Shown one piece after another: positions 24,821-33,564 of a stretch of 64,000 nt of DNA (positions are counted from its first letter, which is position 1; every line of letters starts with the position of its first letter). Made by a program: the position numbers and the translations under genes. Below the pieces are notes generated by a model that saw nothing but the letters and a program-made list of their open reading frames with translations, ran no database searches and was not told the DNA's origin. Source of the stretch: Gammaproteobacteria bacterium (GTDB taxonomy: Bacteria > Pseudomonadota > Gammaproteobacteria > Pseudomonadales > Cellvibrionaceae); contig SEBU01000004.1 in NCBI GenBank assembly GCA_004173475.1, positions 62,001 to 126,000 of the forward strand, in the 5' to 3' direction.

Positions 24821-25597
24821 TCAACTTAAGGCTGCCGGAGCGAGAGAGGCTTCTTTTGTTGACAGGCCCGATTGCCAGAATAGCTCTCGGTACAGTAAGT
24901 AAAAGAAAGGTATCAGGAAACCGCATAAGAGAGGAAATACGAATAGAAACGCGATTGGAGCAATCAAGATCATTTTCTGTGTCAGCTTCAGAACAGCCAT
25001 GCCTTTATCGCTCATGTCACATGCATCCCTCCAGCTTAAACGGGTATCGACACATAGGTGAAGTGCAAATGCAGCGAACTTCCCATTGATAGATGGTTCT
25101 ATTGAGCCATGGTCGGCTTTTCCACGAGACTTGTAAAACTTAAACAAAGTCATAGGTAGATCAAAAAAAATCAAGATTATCAGTGAGGCCAATATCACCG
25201 ATACGTAGAGGGACATAATCGCTAAACCGAAGCGGAGGAGGGCCGCAGAAGGTGACTCAAGTTGCAGCGTAGCGCTTTCAGTAAATATAAACATACTTGC
25301 AAAAGAAGCGATCAGAATTAGTATTAGCGGTTGGGGCTTGATTAGCAACAATGAAAGGTATGCGGAGAAGCCGTACCTTTGAAGATGATCGTTCGCAAAG
25401 CATAACAAAGTGCCGAATATAAGAATCAGTCCTGCAACAAAAGTTGTAAATGGGAGGTAGGGGACGTAATACGTTAGGACCGGCGCGCAGATATACAGGA
25501 CAAACCACAATAATGGTGAACGAATCGCAAGTTTTACAGCGCCAACTGAGCACCGCTTGATCCATCCTCGCTCAAGGGCTTTTGGTTCGAATGTCAC
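24821..25597 (-). CDS. Integral membrane protein, paralogue of the gene at 5516-6313
   Basis: 258 aa from a GTG start with GGAG upstream. About five hydrophobic segments. It aligns along its length with the protein at 5516-6313 (same opening, 'PVLTYYVPYLPF', 'LHLCVDTRLSWRD', 'IPFFYLLYRELF'). It lies just downstream of ssb. Function unknown. Confidence 0.8.
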   Translation of the reverse strand: MTFEPKALERGWIKRCSVGAVKLAIRSPLLWFVLYICAPVLTYYVPYLPFTTFVAGLILIFGTLLCFANDHLQRYGFSAYLSLLLIKPQPLILILIASFASMFIFTESATLQLESPSAALLRFGLAIMSLYVSVILASLIILIFFDLPMTLFKFYKSRGKADHGSIEPSINGKFAAFALHLCVDTRLSWRDACDMSDKGMAVLKLTQKMILIAPIAFLFVFPLLCGFLIPFFYLLYRELFWQSGLSTKEASLAPAALS

Positions 25598-25618
25598 TGG
25601 CTTACTCCGTCGTGAAGG

Positions 25619-26026
25619 TCATTTAATCTGATAATACTCGCTCTCGGCGTCCATAAAGCCGCCACCATTTATAGAAGTTTCATTCGTGACAGGCTTAGTG
25701 TCGAGAAGCTGCATTTCAGCGGCGAGAATTTCTGTGGTGTATCGATCACTACCATCCTGGCCAGTCCATTTGCGAGTGCGGAGCGACCCTTCGATGTAGA
25801 TTTTACTTCCCTTCTTAATAAGATATATAGCGACTTCACTCATACGGTCATAAAACACTACACGGTGCCACTCTGTACGCTCCTGGGGCTTGCCGGTAAC
25901 TTTATCCTTCCAAGTTTCAGAAGTAGCAAGGCTCACGGTTGTGGTCGAGCCGCCGCCGGGTAATGTTTTTAGGTCAGGATCCTTACCTACATTACCTATC
26001 AAAATGACCTTATTAACACCGGGCAT
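25619..26026 (-). CDS. ssb: Single-stranded DNA-binding protein
   Basis: 135 aa from ATG 26026. OB-fold SSB with the family opening 'GVNKVILIGNVGKDPDLKTL', 'WHRVVFYDRMSEVA' and 'KGSKIYIEGSLRTRKW'. The C-terminus ends in DAESEYYQIK, lacking the usual DDDIPF tip that recruits host partners. Common on conjugative and large plasmids. It follows the PRTRC cassette. Confidence 0.92.
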   Translation of the reverse strand: MPGVNKVILIGNVGKDPDLKTLPGGGSTTTVSLATSETWKDKVTGKPQERTEWHRVVFYDRMSEVAIYLIKKGSKIYIEGSLRTRKWTGQDGSDRYTTEILAAEMQLLDTKPVTNETSINGGGFMDAESEYYQIK

Positions 26027-26144
26027 AATCAATTAAATCTCAGGACGGGAACAATGGTTTGATTAAGGATTCTGCACATTAACCTAGTTGTTAAAATAGA
26101 AACTTACGAGACTGCCACCCAAAACGGTGAATCGAGACAAAATC

Positions 26145-26741
26145 TTAGCAATTTCGTCGTGGGCATATATCTGGGTGCCGCTGCCTATCAATTGCCTCAG
26201 CCTGACTGGACACTTGCAGTATCTCAGTAGGGTGTATATAGAGATAAGAACTTGAGATAATTACAGGTCTTACCATTGCAAGGTCACCCGGAATCGCGTA
26301 AACATTCAGTACAAGATGCATTCGTTCCGAAGCAGCAGCCTTCGACTGCCAAATTCGATAGGTCTCACACCGCTTAATATAATTTACAATCGAAGGGGCT
26401 AAACGAGGGTCGCTCTCCGCTGAAGTTCTTTGAACGTGTACATCATGTAGTATTGAAGCCAATTCTCCGGCAAGAATTTCACAGCTAACATTTTCTATGA
26501 GTTTGAGACTGTCGAAATCCGTTTGGCGTATTGTGAACAATTGCAGCGAGGAGAATCTCAAATCGTTCACGTAAGCAACATGACAATCGAACGGAGTTAA
26601 ATGGTTGAATCCTTTCAAATCCCAACCATTTGCTGATAAATGCCCATACGAAACTGACTTCGCAAAATTTACACTGTCATCATTGTTTTTCATTAAATAT
26701 AATTCCGATAGCTGGTCTATTAGCGAAGTTTTTACGCACAC
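26145..26741 (-). CDS. Unknown protein at the end of the PRTRC cassette
   Basis: 198 aa from a GTG overlapping the end of the thiF gene by 10 bases; an ATG at 26693 is an alternative. Not recognised. I looked for the JAB metalloprotease signature (HxHPxG/HSH with an aspartate) expected in PRTRC protein A and did not find it; histidines are scattered (ILHDVHVQR, YLYIHPTE). It may replace protein A in this cassette. Confidence 0.6.
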   Translation of the reverse strand: MCVKTSLIDQLSELYLMKNNDDSVNFAKSVSYGHLSANGWDLKGFNHLTPFDCHVAYVNDLRFSSLQLFTIRQTDFDSLKLIENVSCEILAGELASILHDVHVQRTSAESDPRLAPSIVNYIKRCETYRIWQSKAAASERMHLVLNVYAIPGDLAMVRPVIISSSYLYIHPTEILQVSSQAEAIDRQRHPDICPRRNC

Positions 26742-27517
26742 TCACGAAAACTTTTCCAAATTTTTTCATCAATCATTAACGGAGTTACGGTTCCGGCCTT
26801 AATGTCGATGTAGCTGCCATGGTGAGTTAGAGATCCATGACGAAGAAACTGCCAAAGCAGATTTGCCGCCTCGCGAGCAACGCTACGATTGATTCCATAA
26901 TCCTGCTTTTCGAGCGCCGCCAGAGTCGAGCATGACGGCTCATCTTTGACATCCATGCTGTCGAGAACAGGATAAAGGTCATATACATTTGGAATTCGCA
27001 GGGGTGCGTCACCAAGCAAAAAATGGCCTAATATTGTATTTCCTTGAGATGCGTCATTGCCACAATCTAACCAGAACGTTGGCGAAGGAATTGAACGAGA
27101 ATGCACTGATTTCTTAACTTGGTTCAACTTGGAAGCTTTCTTACCGAGAGCCGCTCTCACGTCTGGACTATCAACGCACGTGATGATCAAATTAAATTCT
27201 TCCACCTGTTCGATATCGAAGTCTTCATTTTGAAAACTCCACGTCGTATTACCAAAGTTATTTACTCGCGAAACTAACACCTCTGCTTTATTGAACCCAA
27301 CATCACACGGCCAAAACCGTTGGCGTCCAATGTTCGCATGGGTCACAGTTTTAGGATCAAATGCCGTTAGAACAAATCCATCACCCCCAAGTGCTATCAG
27401 TAATGAGTGGATGCGGAAAAGTTCATCGAACATTTCACTACCCGTGCCGCCACATCCAATGAGTGCGATCTTTAATTTTTTATTGAGCCACTGCTGAGGT
27501 ATTTTTAATTTATGCAT
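26732..27517 (-). CDS. PRTRC system ThiF-family (E1-like) protein
   Basis: 261 aa from ATG 27517 after AGGGG. Rossmann nucleotide-binding GCGGTGS at 21-27, then 'ANIGRQRFWPCDVGFNKAEV' as in E1/ThiF/MoeB adenylating enzymes. A conserved cysteine in DEPSCSTLAALEKQD (Cys196) is at the usual catalytic position in PRTRC ThiF proteins. It should adenylate the C-terminal glycine of a ubiquitin-like partner, here probably protein C. Overlaps gene B by eight bases. Confidence 0.93.
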   Translation of the reverse strand: MHKLKIPQQWLNKKLKIALIGCGGTGSEMFDELFRIHSLLIALGGDGFVLTAFDPKTVTHANIGRQRFWPCDVGFNKAEVLVSRVNNFGNTTWSFQNEDFDIEQVEEFNLIITCVDSPDVRAALGKKASKLNQVKKSVHSRSIPSPTFWLDCGNDASQGNTILGHFLLGDAPLRIPNVYDLYPVLDSMDVKDEPSCSTLAALEKQDYGINRSVAREAANLLWQFLRHGSLTHHGSYIDIKAGTVTPLMIDEKIWKSFRECA

Positions 27518-28253
27518 GACTATGCCCCTGAATAAAATCACGCAAGGTAATGTCAGCATTACTCATGCTACTACCGGCCAATCGCTTCGCGCTTCGTGCA
27601 CGCGTTTGTGCGTGACTCTTCCAAAACCTAAAATGCTTTTGATCGTTTGTCTTATGTCTAAAAGTTGACTCGTGATTCACATGCGTAAACTGTGAATCGA
27701 ATAAAGTCGCTTCACATTCCTCGATAGAATCCGTTGTAATTACTGCGGGTAGTGATGCAGTGCCTTGGCAAAGCAATCCGCGAGAATTTATATTCATCAG
27801 TGGCGCATTTAATAGTCGAGTGTCCATAGTGGGTCGGGAATTACTACTCAAGGCAAACACGTGCATTGATTGAGTAGTTTTAGATGCGGCAAATAAAAGT
27901 GGCGGCCACTCTACGGTCAAACACTCTGGTTTTTTGCCATGCCGAAACCACATTTCACCTACAAAGCGCTTTGTGTGCCAAACGATAAGTTCGTCCGATT
28001 CGAACAGCACTGACTGAGGGATGCAATTTATTTCCCTTTCATACTTTGCGACATTCAGTTTAGCGAAACATTTGATAATTTGAGAAGGTGAAACGATTGT
28101 TCCAATGCTCAGAGAGTTGGTATCGGGATTTATCTTATGTCGAGTCGCACACACGACATTATTGCTGCTGCCGTCTTGATAGAAAACTACTGCGAATTCT
28201 GGTTTGACTATGCTTGGCGCATATTGAGAATTCATACTGGATATAGCAACCAT
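27510..28253 (-). CDS. PRTRC system protein B (E2-like)
   Basis: 247 aa from ATG 28253 with GAGGAGG. Matches the PRTRC B pattern: 'VEWPPLLFAAS', 'VFALSSNSRPTMDTRL', 'APLMNINSRGLLCQGT' and 'DSQFTHVNHES'. The family has been grouped with bacterial E2-like folds (Prok-E2_D, from memory). Cys162 in GLLCQGT would be the candidate thioester cysteine; that is inference. Lies between F and ThiF, overlapping the latter. Confidence 0.9.
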   Translation of the reverse strand: MVAISSMNSQYAPSIVKPEFAVVFYQDGSSNNVVCATRHKINPDTNSLSIGTIVSPSQIIKCFAKLNVAKYEREINCIPQSVLFESDELIVWHTKRFVGEMWFRHGKKPECLTVEWPPLLFAASKTTQSMHVFALSSNSRPTMDTRLLNAPLMNINSRGLLCQGTASLPAVITTDSIEECEATLFDSQFTHVNHESTFRHKTNDQKHFRFWKSHAQTRARSAKRLAGSSMSNADITLRDFIQGHSHA

Positions 28254-28257
28254 TTTA

Positions 28258-29604
28258 TCAAACCTCCTCTGGAACTTCAGGGTAGAGAACTTCATTAACG
28301 AACATGAGTAGCCTCTCACCCAAATCCAAATTTGCAAGTATTTGAGGTGTTTCTTTACAGAATGGAACGCTCATTGAAACCAAAGCTTCTTCCCCGTGCA
28401 TAAACGTCTCGTGTAACGATGTGAACAGATGTTCTTCGATGGGAAGACCGCAAGCGAATGGCTTTGTAAATTCGAAAGGAATATGTCCCGTGAACTCGAC
28501 ATAATTTTTTAAGTTGATCGTCCAATCACAATTTTCTAATAATGTTTCGGTTGCAACAATCAACCAACGTGGTGTTAATTCATTTAATTTTATTTCTCTA
28601 AGGAACGATTTAACGTTACTTTTTGACAACGGTTTAATTTTTTTCTTTAACTCATTTGCTCGTTGTACACTTCTGTAGTAATCAGCCAAGGTCTCCACCG
28701 AAATATACATTTCATCTTCAATGTCATCACCCATAATTTCCCTAAGAGTTTGGAGTAAGTCCTCCTCGTCATGAGCAGCTCGCGAAAGTGCTTTTTCGTC
28801 TTGCGGTTTTAAATCAGCAAACTCTCCGATGGTCATCCATTTCATTCCACCGTCAAGTACCATGTCGATACTCGATGCGTGGAAGGAAAGCTCACAGCAA
28901 AAATGAACAAACTGTGCAATCTGTTGCGCCAGAACATCGTCGGTTTCAGAACATATTTCGCTAAACATGACGCATAGACCGGACTCAGACGCGATCAAGC
29001 CGGTCCGATTAACGTCAAACTCTGAAATCGTTTCATCGTCGTAAGTAGCTGGACACAGAACATTTTCCCAACTGGAAGAATGTTCTGACAGAGCGACGGT
29101 TGCACGCTCTCCATTTATGGACGTCTTGTGTTTTTCGAGAGAGTCCTTACTACGATTGGTCAATTGCCCAAGGCGTTCGTCAATCCGATTTAGCGCCTCA
29201 TTAGCAAGTGAGAAGGCTGCACGAGACTGTTCAGGACTAGCTGTCCTAAAGGACGAGAGCATGTGTTCTACGGCATCCGTTGAGATCCATTCGTGCCGAA
29301 CTCCGGCTGATATGACACCCTCCAATGCGTCAGCGGATTTGAGCAGGCCGCCATCTATCGGATAGTCCCCGATGCCGTACATCGTTTTTATCGACTTAGG
29401 AACGCGAATCGCTGTCCCCGCCATAAGGTGCGTGACTGGAAGCGTTACAGCGGAGGGATATGCGAGTTGGGCAATATGTGAACTTGCACCGTTGCCGCGG
29501 ATTGCAGGGCGGCCTGCACGTTGCGATATCCGAACTTTTGGTGAGTGATCCTTTCTCTGCATCGCACCATGTTCACACTCGTTGTTTCGCACTGTTTTAG
29601 CCAT
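28258..29604 (-). CDS. Probable PRTRC system protein F
   Basis: 448 aa. Position between C and B is where F normally lies, and length and the 'PSAVTLPVTHLMAG' opening section fit my recollection of the family; sequence recognition alone is weak. Residues 100-330 are helical, with an acidic patch (about 285-300). The first 50 residues overlap another open frame (29445-29648) that begins nearer the end of gene C, so the true start or a frameshift needs attention. Confidence 0.55.
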   Translation of the reverse strand: MAKTVRNNECEHGAMQRKDHSPKVRISQRAGRPAIRGNGASSHIAQLAYPSAVTLPVTHLMAGTAIRVPKSIKTMYGIGDYPIDGGLLKSADALEGVISAGVRHEWISTDAVEHMLSSFRTASPEQSRAAFSLANEALNRIDERLGQLTNRSKDSLEKHKTSINGERATVALSEHSSSWENVLCPATYDDETISEFDVNRTGLIASESGLCVMFSEICSETDDVLAQQIAQFVHFCCELSFHASSIDMVLDGGMKWMTIGEFADLKPQDEKALSRAAHDEEDLLQTLREIMGDDIEDEMYISVETLADYYRSVQRANELKKKIKPLSKSNVKSFLREIKLNELTPRWLIVATETLLENCDWTINLKNYVEFTGHIPFEFTKPFACGLPIEEHLFTSLHETFMHGEEALVSMSVPFCKETPQILANLDLGERLLMFVNEVLYPEVPEEV

Positions 29605-29654
29605 TCGCTTAATCTCTCCACAGCATCTGTCTTTGACATTTCTTTCACCTGAAC

Positions 29655-29870
29655 TTACCCGTTAACTTTCGGGGGCGGCAGCTTTAATCTGTATTCTAAA
29701 GTTTCGCCCACCACGACGCCGTCCTCTTCAAACACGTTTGTCCATCGAAACTGGGGGTAGTTCTGGGACAGGAGACGTGTCGCTGTAGCTAAAGGTGCCC
29801 CAGGTGCGGGGTCATCAAGACGGGTACTGTTTACCACGAATACACGCTTCAAAGTATTGAGTTGAGCCAT
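29655..29870 (-). CDS. PRTRC system protein C (ubiquitin-like)
   Basis: 71 aa from ATG 29870 with AGGAG, ten bases after gene E ends; a longer frame to 29930 would overlap E. Small beta-grasp-type protein: 'LKRVFVVNSTRLDDP' and a terminal 'LEYRLKLPPPKVNG'. It ends in a single glycine, as PRTRC C proteins do, which fits a role as the substrate of the ThiF-like enzyme. The family is described as prokaryotic ubiquitin-like. Confidence 0.85.
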   Translation of the reverse strand: MAQLNTLKRVFVVNSTRLDDPAPGAPLATATRLLSQNYPQFRWTNVFEEDGVVVGETLEYRLKLPPPKVNG

Positions 29871-29880
29871 ATAAATTCTC

Positions 29881-30318
29881 CTATAGACTTGTTGCGTCTG
29901 ACGATGCGAACTCAGAATCATTGTCGTCATCTGTAGGGTCTAGACCAGAGGTTACATCCGCTTTCGCTTCTGGCACTTTAGCTTTTTCCTTTAGATTGGC
30001 CGCGCTAACTTTGGACAGCTCACGCTTAACTTGGTCAGCATTTGTTAATAGCCTGTCGGATAACGGTACTGCCTTTTTCACGTAATCATTCAAGATTACA
30101 TCTAGCTTGGCATCAACCTCACCTGCGATTCCTTCAATGATAATTGGAACAGATAAAGCTTGACGTAGAGACTGCTGGTCTTCAGTAGCCTTGTCCGGTT
30201 CATCACCGAGGATGCATTGAATGCACACGGCCACACGTTCACGTTTTGAGGGTTGAATGGACAAATGCAGTCGCTCAACACCCGCTGATTGTACAAGTTG
30301 GAAAAGATTTTCGATCAT
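29881..30318 (-). CDS. PRTRC system protein E
   Basis: 145 aa. Opens with 'MIENLFQLVQSAGVERLHLSI' type sequence and has 'ALSVPIIIEGIAGEVD', both matching PRTRC E. The last 45 residues are acidic and disordered (DPTDDDNDSEF). Role unknown; always linked to ParB and C. Confidence 0.82.
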   Translation of the reverse strand: MIENLFQLVQSAGVERLHLSIQPSKRERVAVCIQCILGDEPDKATEDQQSLRQALSVPIIIEGIAGEVDAKLDVILNDYVKKAVPLSDRLLTNADQVKRELSKVSAANLKEKAKVPEAKADVTSGLDPTDDDNDSEFASSDATSL

Positions 30319-30348
30319 TGCGTTTACTCATTTAGTTTAAGAGGAAAG

Positions 30349-32112
30349 TTATTTCAGACACTTTATGAAGTCATCAGGTGCGTACATAGACCAGTCAAAT
30401 TGCGTATTCAAAATTGCATCGATAAGATCTGTCTTTGGCTTCTTCGCGATTTTATCGAATGCGTTTTCACCATTCAGAGAGTTAAAATGATTTTCAAAAC
30501 CTGACGTTTTTGCGATACCAATCAGCCCTTGTTTTAGATATGCGTTGAGATTCTCCTTAGTGGGCGACCAACCACTGACAGCTATCGCATTGCCGCTAAC
30601 GTCTAACGACAAAGCATTAATTAACAGTGCTCGCGGGTCAGTCGACATGTTTTTGCTATCTTTCAAATACATTGAGTAACACAGCGTTTTCAATTGATTT
30701 AGTTTCTCGGAGGTCAATGCAAAAAGGTCAATCACTCTCTTGTTAAACGAAGTTGATATTTCTGTAGTTACGACTGATTTGAACAAAGTATTGGCCTCTG
30801 ATGAAAAGCCAGCATGGTCTATAAGAGCAGAAACGCAAACGGCTTCCATGAAATGCGAATTTGTATCGAAGTGCGAAGCCGCCAATGAGCGAAGTAAAGA
30901 TTTATTATTCTCCAAAACTGCTGCGGTCGTGGTTTGAGTTACAACGTTTTCTTTCAGCGTATGTTTGGTTGCTTTGTTTACGCTAGCCACTTTGGTTGGC
31001 GTATTCTTGCTGACATCTTTAGAAACATTTTTAGCATCTGCACTCTCAGATATTTGCTGAGCAGAAAATGCGACTTTCATTTTTCTAAAACAGTCCGTAT
31101 CGATACACTGGTTGTGAACAACCTCCCCAGCGTTCGAATTGATTCCATCCGTTAAGATTACAACATTGCTAAGACAACCCGTGCACCCGCCAATAAATTG
31201 CCCTGACCCAACAATCTCCTCGTTCACTGTATTTCTATCTGATAGAGGCTTTTCTATTGCCATTAGTACAACACCAAACTGCTCCTCAAGTTCTGATTTC
31301 TTAAGTGCTAATGCGATGTCAGTTTTTTCCTTGAAACAGGGGAGATTATTGCACTTCGCTTTTCCTACCGTATTCACAAAAATATCGGCTTGAACGTCGC
31401 TGTTGTGTGGGCAGCCTGCACAACTGGAAACATCAAAAATTGCAGTACGAAGATTTCTATTTGCGCGACCAGCACGTTCTTTTAAATATTCAATACTCCA
31501 TTTCTCGGAAATTATTGTGGCGAGAGTTCCGTCTTGTAAAGTTGGCACGAAGGCAGACAGAATTTCTGCGTGTCCGATTTTAATTAAATCCTGTCGCAAT
31601 GCGTCCCGCACAGTCTCCGTGCATTGATTTAGCAGCAGCCTGCCTCTAAGTTTATTGACCGACCAATTCAAAGCATTAGCAGCGGCTTCGTAATCAGAGT
31701 TGTAGTAACTAACAAATTTTTGAGCAGCAACAATTTCATCTGCGATTGAAAGTTTTTCTCTCGCAAAGTTTTCGGTCATCATCATGCCGTAGGATTGTCG
31801 ATCATCGGCGACTTTGAACACCGCAGGAATGTCGATGTAACCATCCAAATTAGAAGCTTCAACTCTGCCATAACCGGCTATCAATTGTAGTCGGGTCGGG
31901 TCGTCAGGATTAATTCTGACGGTTACTCCCTGAGTAACTCCGTTTGCGGACTTGATTGCGGCTCGAAGCTCTTTGAAGGCTTCAGGGTCACGGCTGGATC
32001 TGACATTTCCCCAAGGCACGGGGTCAATGTCTTTTAGAGGGGCGCGGAAAGCGTCTCCATCCTTGAGCAATGAGTAGTTGATAGTTGGATTGAAAGTTTG
32101 TTGTGCGTTCAT
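30349..32112 (-). CDS. PRTRC system ParB-family protein
   Basis: 587 aa. N-terminal ParB/Srx-type domain (about 35-130) with 'LIAGYGRVEASNLDG' in place of GERR and 'ENFAREKLSIADEIVAA', then an HTH region (about 140-200). A cysteine cluster (CAGCPHNSD ... CNNLPCF ... CTGCLSN ... CIDTDCF, about 255-370) suggests zinc or metal binding. Much larger than the partition ParB at the left end. First gene of the cassette. Confidence 0.9.
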   Translation of the reverse strand: MNAQQTFNPTINYSLLKDGDAFRAPLKDIDPVPWGNVRSSRDPEAFKELRAAIKSANGVTQGVTVRINPDDPTRLQLIAGYGRVEASNLDGYIDIPAVFKVADDRQSYGMMMTENFAREKLSIADEIVAAQKFVSYYNSDYEAAANALNWSVNKLRGRLLLNQCTETVRDALRQDLIKIGHAEILSAFVPTLQDGTLATIISEKWSIEYLKERAGRANRNLRTAIFDVSSCAGCPHNSDVQADIFVNTVGKAKCNNLPCFKEKTDIALALKKSELEEQFGVVLMAIEKPLSDRNTVNEEIVGSGQFIGGCTGCLSNVVILTDGINSNAGEVVHNQCIDTDCFRKMKVAFSAQQISESADAKNVSKDVSKNTPTKVASVNKATKHTLKENVVTQTTTAAVLENNKSLLRSLAASHFDTNSHFMEAVCVSALIDHAGFSSEANTLFKSVVTTEISTSFNKRVIDLFALTSEKLNQLKTLCYSMYLKDSKNMSTDPRALLINALSLDVSGNAIAVSGWSPTKENLNAYLKQGLIGIAKTSGFENHFNSLNGENAFDKIAKKPKTDLIDAILNTQFDWSMYAPDDFIKCLK

Positions 32113-32413
32113 CGCTTCTGCCCTTTATGCATCTGGTAGTTATGTAAACCTACGATGAATTTGTAAAAGCGCAACATCGGTTCCGGCAAAATCACACGTC
32201 GTAAACACGTAATCGAAAGTCGAAAGTTTCAAATAAAGACGCCAAATTAATTGTGGGAACTCTGTCCGCACGATGCTTCGAACTGGCTGAAGCTTGAGTG
32301 ACGCCGGAAATAAATTATCGATTGGTGGAGCAGACTCCTCTCGCTAAGTTTCGGTGAAAATTTTCCGTTAGTTCAATTATTTTATTTCAGACTTGTTTGA
32401 GCAATATTCAAAT
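32113..32413. other. Intergenic region upstream of the PRTRC cassette
   Basis: About 300 bases with no convincing reading frame. It should contain the cassette promoter (minus strand), but I see no clear -35/-10 pair or operator. Confidence 0.4.
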
Positions 32414-32683
32414 TCAGATAGCGCCACGGTAAGAATATCCATACTGCTCCAACGTTTTCTCTGAACGCAAACTTACCCTATTTCGAAGTTGCGGTTCAGT
32501 TGCGAGACGGCACTGCAAGTTGGTTGATTCCACTTCAAGCTGTCGAAATTGCTCTGGTGAAATTTTGATACCCAATAGTAATTGCGTTGCGTCTTCGCGC
32601 CCAATACTTGTAATTTTCAATTGAACACACGATAAAACTTTGACAGCGACTGAAACAGCGTAGGTATTTACTTTTGTCTTCAT
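32414..32683 (-). CDS. Small hypothetical protein
   Basis: 89 aa with a beta-rich, evenly mixed composition; an overlapping frame at 32535-32774 looks less coding. Not recognised. Confidence 0.5.
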   Translation of the reverse strand: MKTKVNTYAVSVAVKVLSCVQLKITSIGREDATQLLLGIKISPEQFRQLEVESTNLQCRLATEPQLRNRVSLRSEKTLEQYGYSYRGAI

Positions 32684-32814
32684 AACGTACTCTTGAGGAT
32701 GCGCATAATTGGCTTAGCTTAGAAACGTCTTTAACAGAACATGTTTTTTTTGATTGCTGAGCGAACCTCATCAATGGCCAACATTATGGGGCGGACTCTA
32801 ATGGCGGTTACTCC

Positions 32815-32840
32815 GAAATTGCTACGTTAATGCGACTACT
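32815..32840 (-). repeat. 26-bp interspersed repeat, copy 1
   Basis: On the minus strand contains ATTAACGTAGCAATT. It matches copy 2 at 33375-33400 at 21 of 26 positions, same orientation. Resembles internal repeats near the ends of IS21-type elements, but no transposase is present. Confidence 0.5.
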
Positions 32841-32986
32841 TCCATCAAAGCTCGACGAGAAGTATCGCATTTTGATTTGAACCGACTATTGGCGATACAA
32901 GTGTAGAGGGGTAGACCACCGGCGAATAAATCGTCCAGTTCTGTAGCAGTTGAAGGGACTTAAACCGGGCTAGGCCAGAACATCGC

Positions 32987-33271
32987 TTATCTCTCAACAT
33001 TATTTGATCCTTTCCCCTCAAGAGCTTCCATGTAATGTATGCAGCGACCTAATAGACCATGAAGATGCTTTGCTTGTGCAACGGTCATAGTACATTCCAA
33101 TCCTTTAAACCAATCACTTCGCTCTAGGCCCGTAAAAATCTTACTGCCAATGTTTTCGCTCAATTCGATCCGAACAGATTGTACTTCCTTCGTTCCTAAT
33201 TCTTTGTTTCGAATTTCCACAGGAAATACGGATAAATCTTCAGTCAGCATATGCGCGATTTCCTTGATCAA
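32987..33271 (-). CDS. Small hypothetical protein between the repeats
   Basis: 94 aa, soluble; 'SDWFKGLECTMTVAQAKHLHGLL' suggests a compact alpha/beta domain. Lies between the two 26-bp repeats. Not recognised. Confidence 0.5.
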   Translation of the reverse strand: MIKEIAHMLTEDLSVFPVEIRNKELGTKEVQSVRIELSENIGSKIFTGLERSDWFKGLECTMTVAQAKHLHGLLGRCIHYMEALEGKGSNNVER

Positions 33272-33374
33272 TAGAGGGTGGGCGGTTTAAGCCGCTCGAT
33301 AACGACTTAGGCCCCTAAACGAGGGATAGAAGATCCAGCGACAGTGTGAATGCAAAATTAGCCGCGCCTTTTCT

Positions 33375-33400
33375 GGAATTGCTACGTTAAAATGACCACT
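33375..33400 (-). repeat. 26-bp interspersed repeat, copy 2
   Basis: Minus strand contains TTTTAACGTAGCAATT; paired with copy 1 about 560 bases away. The sequence from here to about 33480 has the feel of the outer end of a degraded insertion sequence; this is inference. Confidence 0.5.
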
Positions 33401-33564
33401 TTGCTGTACGCGCGGTTGGGCCAGCGCAGTCACCATAGGCTCAAAAGAGACGGTAGGAACGTCCTTGATCGGCTTTAGTGCCCAAAGTGATGGCAAGACT
33501 GACAGCGTACGGCACCAGAAATTTGTTAGGCTTAATCATCAGGCTTTCAATCGGCGAATTAACT

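Noticed and set aside
26145-26741. Calling this gene PRTRC protein A
   Set aside because: No JAB histidine/aspartate signature and its position after thiF is not the usual place for A.
33287-33496. 69-codon minus-strand frame next to the 26-bp repeat
   Set aside because: Looks like part of a decayed element end; no homology recognised and no start signal.
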